A DNA stretch of 64,000 nucleotides. It comes from Sipunculus nudus (Eukaryota > Annelida > Sipuncula > Golfingiida > Sipunculidae). Shown piece after piece: positions 24,717 through 36,863 of the stretch. The translations under genes were made by a program, and so were the position numbers. The stretch is from positions 17,629,019-17,693,018 of the forward strand of contig CM049306.1 in assembly GCA_026874595.1 (NCBI GenBank), in the 5' to 3' direction. How positions within the stretch are numbered: position 1 is the first letter of the stretch; each line of letters starts with the position of its first letter. The notes beneath the pieces were generated by a model. The model did not search any database, was not told the origin of the DNA, and was given only the letters and a program-made list of their open reading frames with translations.

Positions 24717-26340
24717 AATTAGATATTTCTTGGCACCGCAGGTGCCATAGTATCCCCAGACTATTTATCCCACCCCCTTTAAGAACAGGCCCCCCATCTT
24801 CAGCAACAATTAATATCAGACCACACTCATATAAAAGGTCACTCTCATAGAAAAGGTCATGACCCCGATTTCAATATACATCATCCCCTTACCCATATCT
24901 ATGTGTATGCATAATATGAAAGAAATCTGTCCATTTGTTTTTGACTTACAATGCTCACAGTACTGTTAAGTGGCAATGATGGGGTGTTAAACAGCACAAA
25001 AACAAGTAAAAGGATAACAGGTGGCGCTGTCAGTTTCTGGTATATGACAACACTATTCAAGATCTTCGGTCAAGTTGATTTTTGGACTAATCAATGCATC
25101 CCTTATTGAGATATTAATGATTTTGTGTGTTTTTTATCATATATGGCAATATTCAAGGTCAAGGCCACTCTCATAGGAAATGTCATGACCCTAATTTAAA
25201 TAAACATCATCCAATAACCCATATCTATGTATATGCATAATATGAAAGAAATCAGTCCATTAGTATTTGACTTATTATGCTCACAGTACTATTAAGTAGC
25301 AATGATGGTGTATTAAACGGCACAAAAACAAGTAAAAGAATAACAGGTGGCACCACCTGTTTCCGGTACATGACAATAATATCCAAGACCTTTGATCTAG
25401 TTGATTTTTGGACCAACCCATGCATCCCTTATTGAGATATTAATGATTTTGTGTAATTTTCACCATATAAGGCAATATTCAAGGTCATGGCCACTCTAAT
25501 AGGAAAGGTTATGACCCCAATTTTTATACACATCATCCCATAACCAATGTCTATGTATATGCATAATATGAAAGAAATCTGTCCATTAGTTTTGGACTTG
25601 TAATGCTCACAGTACTGTTAAGTAGCAATGACGGGGTATTAAACGGCACGAAAACAAGTAAAAGAATAACAGGTAACGCCACCTGTCTCTGGTACATGAC
25701 ATTACTATCCAAGATCTTTGGTTAAGTTGATTTTTGGACCAATCCATGCATCCCTTATTGAGATATTAATGATTTTGTGTGATTTTCACCATATATGGCA
25801 ATATTCAAGGTAAAGGCCACTCTCATAGGAAAGGTCATGACCCTAATTTAAATAAACATCATCCCATAACCCATATCTATGTATATGCATAATATAAAAG
25901 AAATCAGTCCATTAGTTTTTAACTTATATTGCTCACAGTACTGTCAAGTAGCAATTTTGGGGGTATTAAACAGCACGAAAACAGGTTAAGAACAATAGGT
26001 TGCTCCACCAGTTTCTGGAACATGACAACCCTATCCATGATCTTCCATCAATTTGATTTTGGGATCAATCCATGCAAGATTTCTTGAGATATTTAAGAAT
26101 TTGTGTGATTTTCCCAAAAATTGGACCTATTCAAGGTCAAGGACACTCTCCTAGTCAAGGTCATGACCTCATTTTAAATAGGTGTTGTCCTCTCACCCAT
26201 ATCTATACATATACCAAGTTTGGTAAAGATCCATGAAATATTTTTTGAGTTATCACGCCAACAAGATTTATATGTGGCGGCGGTGGCGGCAGGACCGGTA
26301 TGAAAACATAGTATCCCCCCACTTAGTCTGGGGATACAAT
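24717..26340 (+). mobile_element. Family C element, copy 1
   Basis: The 5' end is AATTAG (AACTAG with one change), then the stem TGGCACC-GCA-GGTGCCA and subterminal GTATCCCCAGAC (24750-24761). The core is ~325 bp units, each with a GGTGGCGCCACC-like site (near 25020, 25346, 25670, 25995, all imperfect) and AGGTCATGACC. A GGCGGCGGTGGCGGC tract (about 26276-26290) precedes the hairpin GTATCCCC / GTCTGGGGATAC (26311-26337). Its last arm is the exact reverse complement of the 5' motif. Confidence 0.85.
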
Positions 26341-26351
26341 TAACTGCCCAA

Positions 26352-27632
26352 TTGTATCCGCCAAAATGAAGTTTTGCGGATATTATGTTTTTGACTGGGT
26401 TCCGCCGCCCCCGCCACCACCTCCGGTTCATTCCCGGAATAGAACTCTGAGACCACTGGACAGATTTTTCAGAAACTTAACATGAATATTGGGTCACGTG
26501 AACTGGGGCCAAAATATTTTGCGTTGACCTCTGACCTTTCCTCTCTCCAGTGCGTCCATCTGTGTGTGTGTTTTGACACATTAATCCACATATCTTCGGA
26601 CTCGTTTGACCAATCAGGAAATATTTTTGCACAAATGTAGCTCTTTGATAGCTTTATAACATACATTGAAAATGGTTGTGCCACCTGCAACCATGTTTGC
26701 ACAGCGTCCATCTGTTACTCTGCCTTGGGATAAACTCACTCATATCTTTGCAGTGAATAGTAAATTTTGTAATTCAGTAAATTTTGCATGTGTATTCATC
26801 CTAAATAGCATTCTGGATTTGATGACAGGTGGCGCCACCTACATTCACGTTCAGGCTGCAGACATTCAGGCTTATATCTCAGGACTGGTTTGACATATCC
26901 TCCTGAAATTTAGCTTGTGGATATATCTCACATAGCTCTTTATCATAGACAAAACTTGGGGCGCCACCTACAAACATTTTTGCACAGGGTCTGTCTGTTG
27001 ATCCGCTGTGGGACAAAATCACTCATATCTCGGCAGTGGTTTGACTTCTCTGCCTAAAATTTTGCATGTATATACATCTTGGATAGCTTTCTGGATCTGA
27101 TGACAGGTGGAGCCACCTAATTTCATGTTCAGGCTGCAGACATCCAGGCTTATATCTCAGGACTGGTATGACATATCCTGAAATTTTGCATGTCTATAGA
27201 TCTCGCATAGCTCTTTATCATACACAAAACTTGGGGCGCCACCTACAATCTTTTTTGCACAAGTCCGTCTATTTGTCTGCCGTGGGATAAAATCATTCAT
27301 ATCTTGGCAGTGGTTTGACTTATCTGCATAAAAATTTGCATTTGTATACAACTTGGATAATTTTCTGGATTTTGTGGCTAGTGGAGTGACCTACATACAC
27401 ATATTGGCAGCAGACGTCCATGGTTGTATGCAACACACCCCTCTTTATTTCCCCTCGCCACTCAAGTAATGCCTCACTTCATCCGTCCCACTCTGGTTTC
27501 GAGTCATCCATGCTTATATGCAAAGCATCCTGTCTATTTCCCCGAGCCACTCAATCCATGCCTAACTTCACCGGTCCCACTCTGATTTTGGCGGATACAC
27601 GTAGTAGCTTGTCGACTATCCATATTCTAGTT
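26352..27632 (-). mobile_element. Family D element, minus-oriented, tail to tail with family C
   Basis: Read on the minus strand, it starts AACTAG (27632-27627) with subterminal GTATCCGCCAAAATC (about 27600-27586). Core palindromes lie at 26828-26839 (exact) and near 26960, 27108 and 27237 (imperfect). The 3' hairpin is at 26383-26354 after a GC-rich tract (about 26395-26425). Only 11 bp separate it from the family C 3' end. Confidence 0.85.
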
Positions 27633-28838
27633 TAATCCATAAAAATGTCTTAAATTAACAAACAATAATGAAAAGTTGTATAAAAATGTATAGGTAAATC
27701 ACTTTTGTATATCAATGATTGTGAATGAAACCTTCTTGTATAAATATGTGACATAACTAAATTTCTCAGTTTCATAAAACTACAATTTATTTAAAATATA
27801 GGTAAGCAAAGATTATAGGATCCTTAATTTGGCTGGTCCAGTTAAAAAAATCTGACTAGACAAGACAGCCAACATTTTTTTTAGTTTGAAGTTAACATGA
27901 CTGGATTGGAGTCTGTAATTGTAATATGGACTGGGTTCACGATCTAACATAAAGGGAAAGTAAAATTAGCATGGCTCAAATATCTCATAATAAAATTAGT
28001 GCTGTTTTTGTTTCAGTTGGGTATTCATGAATATAAAGACCAACATGAAAAGGACCTGCAATATTTAGAATATTATCAGATATTTAGGCCATGCCTTTCC
28101 TTTTAACCTAGGTTGAGAAAACCAAAGTATAGGCACATATTTAATGGTGAGAAAAACCTTAAATTTATTTTTGTTTCACAGCATTCAGTAATGGATTTAG
28201 GTAATTAACAAAGATCTTAATGCTTCTGCAGCACATAAAAAATTTGTATTTATTATTACAGAAGCAAGGCTTACATTTCTTTTTGTTACAAACAATACAA
28301 GTATAAATAAACTTTGTATCTATCTGTGTAAATGGCAACCATTGAGTTTTTATCATAAGATCTATAAGCTGCTATCTATCCATATAATCTTTGAATGAAC
28401 AAACTAATTATTCATTACAAACAAAGCGGGGTTCACACATTTCTCCCCTCTCAATCATGATGTATGTATTATCAGCAATACTGATCTTGTTATTCTTTTC
28501 ACACAGTATACATGTTATTTATGTTTATATTGATGTTTTCTGTTCTGAATTTTTCTAAATATGCCTACCTAAACACTAGAATACCCCGTCACAGCAATGG
28601 ACAGAATACTATAATTTATCATAAAGAAGGGTATTTATTTCTGGGAACAAGGTGGTATTCTGGGTCATTCCAGGGCATTCCCATGCTTAGGTAGAATGTT
28701 TCTGAACATTATATCTATAAAAATATCAGTAAAAAATAGAACATATTTTGTTTTGTCAGAAACTATTTAACTTGAGTGTGAACAATAAAATGTTTAAATA
28801 CATACCTTGTATGTCAATTAAAAGGATAACAAAGGAAA
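27633..28838. other. Uncharacterised intronic DNA
   Basis: No gene, repeat terminus or RNA recognised. The ORF at 28512-28694 has no supporting features. Confidence 0.5.
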
Positions 28839-28995
28839 ATCAAGTGACCCATGGGTCTTGATGCTCAGCTGACTGTCATGACATTTGGCCTTGTATTCAG
28901 AATTATTAATCATATTTCTGAAGAACAGTATATTTTGTCTCATAAAAAACATGAAGCTTTCCAAGATGTATTAAATGTTAAAGTTAATTTCATGG
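28839..28995 (+). repeat. Family B 5' end, apparently truncated
   Basis: ATCAAGTGACCCATGGGTCTTG followed by GCTCAGCTGACT (from 28839) is a family B left end with two changes in the palindrome region. No matching 3' end is found before the next B element, and an LTR begins at 29000. Confidence 0.6.
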
Positions 28996-28999
28996 CAAC

Positions 29000-29616
29000 T
29001 GTAACGTACACGGCCCCAGAACTATGCAGGTCCCAGCGCTGTAGCCGGTGCTGCCCTGCAGGGCCAGTTCTTACGTAACAGAGTCGAGGATGGAGCGCCC
29101 GGCCAGCGAAAGTCAGCCAGTGCACTTGGTCAGCTTTGACTAGGCGGACTCTGCTGTGGGGGGTCTAGTGCTAGCGGATACCGCCTGGGCGAAAGTCAGC
29201 CAGTGCACTTGGTCAGCTTTGGCTAGGCGGACTCTGCTGTGGGGGGTCTAGTGCTAGCGGATACCGCCTGGGCGGTATCTGCTCGGTCTTTAGGCTATTT
29301 AAGGAGGTGTCAGTCTGGCATCAGGAGAGTCTGTCTGTAAGTTTCCGACTGTTTCCATGGGGAGTACCTTTACAATAGGAATTAACCAGCGGGCACATCA
29401 TTCTTGTGACTTCACCGACAACGTAAGCACCTGCTCAACAAGCAGCGGCAACCTTTTGTAAGTTTATATTTGTGTATTAAACAGCTATCGTGTAGCCATT
29501 GGTTTTGCAGTATTAATGTGTGAATGTGTGTAAGAAAGTAAGACTGCTTGACATCCCCCCCCCCTTTTTTTTCCCTGGGCCCGAACTCACTTCTGGCAGC
29601 CCGCCAAGGTGTTACA
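29000..29616 (+). mobile_element. Solo LTR (Ty3/Gypsy-like)
   Basis: The unit begins TGTAACG and ends GTTACA, and is flanked by the 4 bp duplication CAAC (28996-28999 and 29617-29620). GC content is clearly higher than the surroundings. A TATTTAAGG box at about 29298 is followed by GTGTCAGTCTGGCATC, resembling a Gypsy LTR promoter and start. ATTAAA near 29476 could be the poly(A) signal. No gag-pol is present on either side, so it is a solo LTR. The superfamily is inferred from layout only. Confidence 0.7.
29108..29273 (+). repeat. 83 bp tandem duplication inside the LTR
   Basis: 29108-29190 and 29191-29273 appear to differ at a single base (gactagg / ggctagg). Each unit contains GCGGATACCGCC; the second is followed by GGCGGTATCTGC, forming an inverted repeat across the junction. 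It lies upstream of the TATTTAAGG box, as enhancer duplications in LTRs do. Confidence 0.9.
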
Positions 29617-29620
29617 CAAC

Positions 29621-30229
29621 AATGCATTAATCATTGTAACCCATAATAGGTCAATATTTTTGGTGAAATATCAAATCTTAAAGTAACATGTTTAATGACC
29701 AGAACAGGCATTTTTTTTTTCAAATTTTGCATGCTGACAGGGCATAAATTAAATATTTAGGTCAAAATCTGAATTATTGTTCAATGGCCTTGAACAGTCA
29801 ATGAGTCAGTGGAGTTTGACTTTTAAGTACTTGAAATCATATTTCTTTGGTGTATCTCACAGGATAAAGGTCACAGTGAAATGATTTCTGGTTTCCATGA
29901 ACAGATATATTTACAATAAATATATCTGTTCATGTTCAACTACTTATTTTTAATGACTTATACAGGTAAGTGATCCTGTTACCGGGAAACTATAATTCAG
30001 AATGGCCCCTTTTGGCTCTGCATGCATGTAATGAATGATTTCTTTATAAGTAAAATTAGTTAAAATGCTTTTGGAACCGCACCTGTGGTCCTGAGTGTGT
30101 AACATCTTTGCTGGACATACCACTGAGGTAACCATTAAAGGTGCACTTGTTTGTGAGTCAAACAAGACCATGGGGCACAATCTTCCCATTTAGCCAACTG
30201 AGCATGCACTAACCAGGGTGGGAGCAGAC
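29621..30229. other. Uncharacterised intronic DNA with a small inverted repeat
   Basis: An ATGAACAGATATAT...ATATATCTGTTCATG hairpin lies at about 29897-29935. No coding evidence. Confidence 0.5.
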
Positions 30230-30440
30230 CATTAGGAATCTAACCTCTCCTCAGGTTAGGTTTGATCTCACAATCTCTGGCTTTGAGTCCTGTGCTCTAC
30301 CCCTTAGATCACAGAAGTTCCCATTCCCAGTGAGTGAGTGGTAAGTATGTCTGACTACTGAGCTGGTAACTTGGGATAAAACATGAGTTAAACAGATGTA
30401 TATAAATGCTGGAGCTTCATCCAAACTCTTAAAATCTGGG
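30230..30440 (-). repeat. Possible tRNA-derived SINE, minus strand
   Basis: On the minus strand (about 30310-30260) the sequence TAAGGGGTAGAGCACAGGA resembles a tRNA D-arm/A box. AGATTGTGAGATCAAACC follows at B-box distance (a weak GRTTCRANNCC match). It does not fold into an intact tRNA, so a SINE head is the simplest reading. Confidence 0.35.
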
Positions 30441-31718
30441 AACACATCATGGAGGTCTGCTTTCTAATATAGGACAGGGCCCTTTTTTGTGGTGTTGTCG
30501 TGGGGGGGAGGAGGGATGGGGGCTATGGGTGGATATATTTCACTGTTTGACGGTGACTGTTACAGCAAATCCCTTTGGGAGGTTTTGATGACTATCCAAT
30601 ATTTCTATTTTCTAAACCAGTTGGTGGCTGGCTAAGGTTCACACCTGAAACAACACGGATATCACTGTAAAAATGTAGGGCCCTGACACCTGACAGGAAG
30701 GTGCTAAAGTGGCATGTGTATGAATACCAAATTTATGGCATCAGCTAGTTTAAAATGCATATAAAGGAAAGAAGGTCCACCACAGATAATCCTGATAAAA
30801 GTTAAAAATAATATAACCACAACCATGTATTAAAGTTCAACCATAATTTTTAGAATATATTCACATGTTCAAGATCAGCAAGTCTTTCACACTGATCAAT
30901 AATACATGATAAAACTGTGAAGAATGATTCTAAAGATAAACTGAAAAATCCAGTCATGTGGCCTATAATTCTCGGGTTTGAAACAGCAAGCACCTGGTTT
31001 CCCCAAAGTAGATGCAATGATTGATACTGCATCCTGATTGGTTGTATTGCTACATGCTGTTGCCTGATTGGTTGATAAATTTGCTGCTGTTACCTTGCAT
31101 ACTTTAGTCCCCTTATTGCAGTCACTGAGGATCAGGTGTTTGGATACATGACAGAATATCATATCAGGTAAGTCAACACTGCTTCTCTGGTTCGGTATTA
31201 AAAGATAATGCACTGTACTGCAGTGAATCAATACATGGTTTTCTGTCCCCACAGGCAGGTGGTATGTCAGTTTATATTCTATTTCATCCGTTTATTTTTT
31301 CATAACAAGGTGTATTTCTTTGACTGACTTTATTTCAAAAAGTAATATTTCATGTAACATACAACTGAAAACATCAAACTTAATTACAAAATATGATATT
31401 AATACTATTTTATATTAGTATTTTCTTTCAAAGCACATTGTATCAGAACACTATTTATCACAAGCACAATTTAATTTAAATTTGATTTTTATTTCATAAT
31501 CCTTGGCCAATTGGAAGTACAGCAGTTTGTATATTAAGATAATTTTCAAGCAATGACACCTGTGTTTACTGTAGTATGGGGTATTGTAGTGTGGTGTATT
31601 GTTGTTTAGATTCTTGTAGGGTGGTGTACTGTAGTGTAATGCTGACAAGTTAAACAAGAGTTCCAAACATCACAGAATACTTAAAGAAGAAAAGTCAGGG
31701 CCAGTGACCTAATTTAAT
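30441..31718. other. Uncharacterised intronic DNA
   Basis: No exon or repeat terminus. A short GTAGTGTGGTGTATTGT-type microrepeat lies at about 31570-31640. Confidence 0.5.
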
Positions 31719-31999
31719 AACAAGTGACCCATGGGTCATGACGCTCAGCTGCCAAGCATGACCTGCGACATCATGGGCTGCGATTCACAACTAGTAAAAT
31801 TGTTGCAGAACCTATATGCCAATTTTGTTTAAACTTTCTACAATGCCATAAATTCTTATCATGTATGTCTGGTTAAAACAGAGCGAACTAGATATTTCTT
31901 GGCACCGCAGGTGCCAGAGTATCCCCAGACACAGTAGGCCCCCCCATTTAAGAATAGGCCCCCATTTTTAGCAGCATATACTGACACTTGGCAAGCAAT

Positions 32000-32660
32000 T
32001 ATTGTTTCTTCCATCTAACAATCCACAATCTTTTTGAAGATGTTGGTCCTGTGACCTTGACCTTTGACCTCATGACCCAAAAATCAATTGGGGTCTTGCT
32101 TTTTCAATGAGACATATATAAGTCAAGTTTGAAATCTATACATCAATAAAAGCAGGAATTATCATCCAGAAACTAATTTTTGGACAGATGGCTCCTGTGA
32201 CTTTCACCTTTGACCTTGTGACCTCAAAATTGATAGGGGTCTTCCACTCTTGGCAAGTGATCTATATGTGCAAGATGAAAGGTCTGAGATGAAATGTTTG
32301 GCTGAAAATGCATCCACTATCTTTTTAAAGATGTGTCCTGTGACCTTGACCTTTGACCTCATGACCCCAAAATCAATTGGAGTCTTGCTTTTTCAATGGG
32401 ACATATATAAGTCAAGTTTCAAATCAATACATCAATAAAAGCAGGAATTATCATCCAAAAACTATTTTTTTTACATTTAGCTCCTGTGGCCTTGACCTTT
32501 GTTCTTGTGACCCCAAAATTGATATGGATCATCCACTATTGGCAAGTGAGCTATATATTCAAGATGAAAGACCTTGAAAGTTTGGCTTAAAATGCATCCA
32601 CAGTATCTTGTAAGATGCAAGTCCAGTGACCTTGAACTTAGACCTCATGACCCTAGAACC
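32000..32660 (+). repeat. Tandem units with AGGTCA direct repeats (DR1)
   Basis: Two to four ~140-290 bp units, each with 'gtgaccttgacctttgacct(c/t)'. Perfect TGACCTTTGACCT (DR1 of AGGTCA) occurs at 32058-32070 and 32347-32359; partly decayed ones are near 32200, 32480 and 32630. Confidence 0.75.
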
Positions 32661-33086
32661 TATAGAGTTCTTACTTTAGTAGTGGGCCATACATAAGTCA
32701 CGTTTGAAATCCATATGGCTATCAACACTGGAGATATCAAAAGAGGTGTGTGATTTTCACCAAATATGGACACATTAAAGGTCAAGGCCACTCTCATGGT
32801 AAAAGTCATGACCCAAATGTAAACAGACCTCATCCCATAGCCCATCTCTCTTCATGTGCATAATATGAAAGAAATCTGTCCATTAGTTTTTGACTTATAA
32901 TGCTTACAGTACTGTCAAGTGGGAATTATGGGGTATTAAAAGGCGTAAAAACAAGAAAAGGATAATAGGTGGCGCCACCAGTTTCCGGTATATCACAAGG
33001 CTATCCAAGATCTTCAGTCACCTTAATTTTTAGACCAGTCCATGCAAGCTTACTTGAGATATTTAAGAATTTGTATTATTTTCAGC

Positions 33087-34382
33087 AACTAGATATTTCT
33101 TGGCACCACAGGTGCCATAGTATCGCCAGACAATTAATCCCCCCCCCCCTTTAAAAATAGGCCCCCCATCTTCAGCAACAATTAATATCAGACCACACTC
33201 ATAGAAAAGGTCATTCTCATAGAAAAGGTCATGATCCAAATTTCAATATACATCATCCCCTAACCCATGTCTATGTATATGCAAGAAATCTGTCCATTAG
33301 TTTTTGACTTATAATGCTCACAGTACTGATAAATGGCAATGATGGGGTATTAAACGGCACAAAACAAGTAAAAGAATAACAGGTGGCGCCACCTGTTTCC
33401 GGTACATGACAATACTTTCCAAGATCTTCAAACATGTTGATTTTTGGACCAATGCATGCATCCCTTATTGAGATATTAATGATTTTGTGTGATTTTCACC
33501 ATATATGGCAATATTCAAGGTCAAGGCCACTCTAATAGGAAAGGTCATGACCCCAATTTATATATACATTATCCCAAAACCCATGTCTATGTATATGCAT
33601 AATATGAAAGAAATCTGTCCATTAGTTTTTGACTTATAATGCTCACAGGTTATAAATGTACTGTTAAGTGGCAATGATGGGGTATTAAACGGCACAAAAC
33701 AAGTAAAAGAATAACAGGTGGCGCCACCTGTTTCCGGTACATGACAATACTTTCCAAGATCTTCAAACATGTTGATTTTTGGACCAATGCATACATCCCT
33801 TATTGAGATATTAATGATTTTGTGTGATTTTCACCATATATGGCAATATTCAAGGTCAAGGCCACTCTCATAGGAAAGGTCATGACCCCAATTTAAATAA
33901 ACATCATCCCATAACCCATATCTATGTATTTGCATAATATGAAAGAAATCTGTCCATTAGTTTTTGACTTATAATGCTCACAGTACTGTCAAGTAGCAAT
34001 TTTGGGGATATTAAACGGCATGAAAACAAGTAAAGAATAATAGGTGGCGCCACCAGTTTCTGGAACATGACAACCCTATCCATGATCTTCGATCAACTTG
34101 ATTTTGGGATCAATCCATGCAAGTTTTCTTGAGATATTTAAGAATTTGTGTGATTTTCCCTAAAATTGAACCTTTTCAAGGTCAAGGTCACTCTCCTAGT
34201 TGAGGTCATGACCTCATTTTAAATAGGCGTCGTCCTCTCACCCATATCTATACATATACCAAGTTTGGTAAAGATCCGTGAAATATTTTTTGAGTTATTG
34301 TGTCCAAAAGAAATCTCTGCGGCGGCGGCGGCGCGACCGTGCCTAAACCATAGTATCTCCAGACTATGTCTGGCGATACAAT
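33087..34382 (+). mobile_element. Family C element, inner copy, inserted in another C copy
   Basis: AACTAG (33087), stem TGGCACC-ACA-GGTGCCA, subterminal GTATCGCCAGAC (33120-33131). The core has ~325-336 bp units with exact GGTGGCGCCACC at 33382, 33717 and 34042. The 3' end is a GCGGCGGCGGCGGCGCG tract, then a hairpin whose last arm is GTCTGGCGATAC (34368-34379). Both ends carry the same change (CGCC/GGCG instead of CCCC/GGGG). The outer copy resumes with 'atggacctattcaaggtcaaggtc'. Confidence 0.85.
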
Positions 34383-34597
34383 AATGGACCTATTCAAGGT
34401 CAAGGTCATTCTCCTAGCATAGGTCATGACCCCATTTTAAATAGGCTTCGTCCTCTTACCTTGTCTATACAAATGTAAAGTTTGAAAAACATCAGTGAAA
34501 TATTTTTTGAGTTATCCCACTCACAAGGTTTTTCTGCGGCGGCAGCGGGGGGACCGTCATGAAACCATAGTATCCCGACTTTGTCTGGGGATACAAT

Positions 34598-35740
34598 GAT
34601 GGTCTGAGGCAAAATGTATGGTTGTTGAGCTATCAGGAACTAATCCCACAGCTTGCTCGATACCTGTCAGTCTCAAAAGGAATACCACACAGGCCACATT
34701 TAAGATCAAAATATAGCAAAAGATCAAGGAAATCCATGCAAGAATTATTGTGAAACGGGTGCTTCCATATTAATTTTTATTCAATACAAGCCAACTGTAC
34801 TGAGCTTTCATAAATGATGGTCATATTTATTAAGAAATCTTTGACCCAATGCAATATAACATTAATATACATCCCACTGCATTCACTTTAATAGTTCTTG
34901 AGATAATATGTTCTAAAGGAATTTAAAGATGGCTTCCTGGTGGCCATATTGGATTCTGACAGGCCAGAAATTGAACAACAAACATCCTCTAAAAGGGACC
35001 AAACATCATAAAAAAATCACAGAAACTGCCCTGGCAAAAGGATTTCTAAAATGGCTACCTGGCAGACATAATGGTTTTCTGACAAGTCTGACATTTGATA
35101 TCACACATCCTCTAATAAGACACTTAACTTGAAGCAATTGCTTCAAAGAATGTAACAGTTATGAATGTCCAAAACAATTCAAAAGGTATGATCAGGTTGG
35201 AGAGCTCTCATATCAGATTTATGAACATGCAAATGTAAAAAGTGCAAGTCCAATTTGATTTAATTATCAGCTTGCTATTCAATGGGGTCAGCAGGGTAGG
35301 TAAACTGCAAAACCTAAAAGAAAAGAAATGCAGAAAGCATCACTAAGAGTCTTGTAATCAAATAAAGCCATTCTAAAATCCAGGTAAAGACCCACATATT
35401 ATCAGAACAAACACTTGCTGGTATATCTGATGATTTGTATAATAATATTCAGATATCTAGAAAACTAAGTTTATTGCTATGATTCCATGAAATAAGCTGC
35501 AAAATGTTCCCATCATTTTATAAATCAGTAGCTAAACCTTAACACTAAACTCTCTTGGTCTTAATGCCTGGCCAAAGCATGCCGGCAACAGTGTTTTTGT
35601 TATGCACTAATGATATATCCTTATCACTCCATGAGCTGATACAAAAGGGAGTCATATATCACAAGTGTCACTGACAATTATGAGCACATATAGTGAGATG
35701 TACCAGTTGTGAGTGCCATGGTTATATATACACGAAAACA
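34598..35740. other. Uncharacterised, possibly family B interior
   Basis: Loose repeats of 'ggcttcctggtggccatattggattctgac / ggctacctggcagacataatggttttctgac' occur at 34930-35090. No coding evidence or termini. Confidence 0.4.
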
Positions 35741-36630
35741 AGAAAAATAGATATGGTCTACAAAATAAGTTATTGTGAACATCCCTGACCTATGACCTTG
35801 GCCTTTTGCCCACATATCAACTGGATTCTTTCTAAATGATGGGTAACTACTTACCACTTACATCTGGCCGGGTGTAATTACTTGGCAACCAATGAGTGAA
35901 TAACTTAGACCTGCAACCTTTAACCTCCTGACCAGCTGACCTCAAAATCAATTAATTATTTCTTCATGCAAAAATACCCATAAATATGAAGTTTGAATCA
36001 AATTCAGTGATGCATAGATGTGGCATATGTGAAAAACTGAAGGTTTGGGTTGAACAGTTTCACTTGAAATATGTTCACAAGCATTTAGAACAATATTGTG
36101 ACCTTGACCTTTGACCTTTTGAACTCAACATCAATAGGCTTCTTCTCCTATTGGTAGGCAAGCCATATATGACAGATGGAAAGTATAGATTGAAAAGTTT
36201 GCCTTAAAATGACTCCACGCAAGAAGAGGGTGCTGTGAACTTGACCTTTGACCTCAAAATCAACAGGTCTTTTCCCCTGTTGGCAGAGAAGCGATATCAG
36301 TGCTGAAAGGTTTGGAATGAAAGGTCTAGCTTGAAATGTGTCCACAACCTTTTCAAAGAAGTGGATCCTGTGACCCTGACATTTGACCTTGTGACCTCAA
36401 CATCTATCGGATTCTTCTCCCACTTAGTAGGTGAGCTATATGTGAAAGATCAAAGAATTGGGATGAAAGGTTTGGCTTAAAATGCATCCTGAGGTTTTTC
36501 AAAGAAGTTGGTTCTGTGACCTTGACCTTTGACCTTGTGACCTCAAAATAATTATGGTTCTTCCCCTGTTGGTAGGTGAGCTGTATGTGAAAGATGGAAG
36601 GTTTGGGATGAAAATTTTGGCTAAAAGAAT
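35741..36630 (+). repeat. Tandem units rich in DR1 motifs
   Basis: Units of roughly 130-180 bp repeat 'gtgaccttgacctttgacct...tcaaaatcaa...ggttcttcccctgttggtagg...aaagatggaaggtttgggatgaaa'. Perfect DR1 sites (TGACCTTTGACCT) are at 36105-36117, 36242-36254 and 36523-36535. Related single units are at 38395-38520. Confidence 0.75.
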
Positions 36631-36863
36631 TATTTCTGGGGGGTGCAAACACACCCCATAACTTCGAGAATATAGGTCGCAGTGACCTAATTTCAGGTTT
36701 GCAAGGAGATCTTTTTAGAATCTCTAAGACTGCATAGGGTTCATGGCCCTAGCCCCTACGGTTACGATTTGTGCCCTGCTAACGGACGGACAGACGGAAG
36801 AACGCCGGACAAAGACCCATCGCTATAGCCCAGCATGACTGAAAGTCAGCTGAGCTAAAAACT

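Larger units (their letters stand above)
31886..34597 (+). mobile_element. Family C element, outer copy
   Basis: AACTAG (31886), stem TGGCACC-GCA-GGTGCCA, subterminal GTATCCCCAGAC (31919-31930). The 3' end has a GCGGCGGCAGCGGGG tract, then hairpin GTATCCCGAC-TTT-GTCTGGGGATAC (34570-34594). The last arm is the exact reverse complement of the 5' motif. It is interrupted by a second C copy at 33087. Confidence 0.8.
31719..36863 (+). mobile_element. Family B element, copy 3, hosting nested family C elements
   Basis: AACAAG (31719), perfect TGACCCATGGGTCA (31725-31738), then GCTCAGCTG. The 3' end is a GGACGGACAGACGG tract (about 36783-36797), then a CTATAGCCCAG...GTCAGCTGAGCTAAAAA hairpin ending at about 36863. 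The right part 36630-36780 is typical B core ('taggtcgcagtgacctaatttcaggttt'). It is interrupted from 31886 by family C. The origin of 34600-35740 is unclear, so the pairing of these two ends is likely but not proven. Confidence 0.6.
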
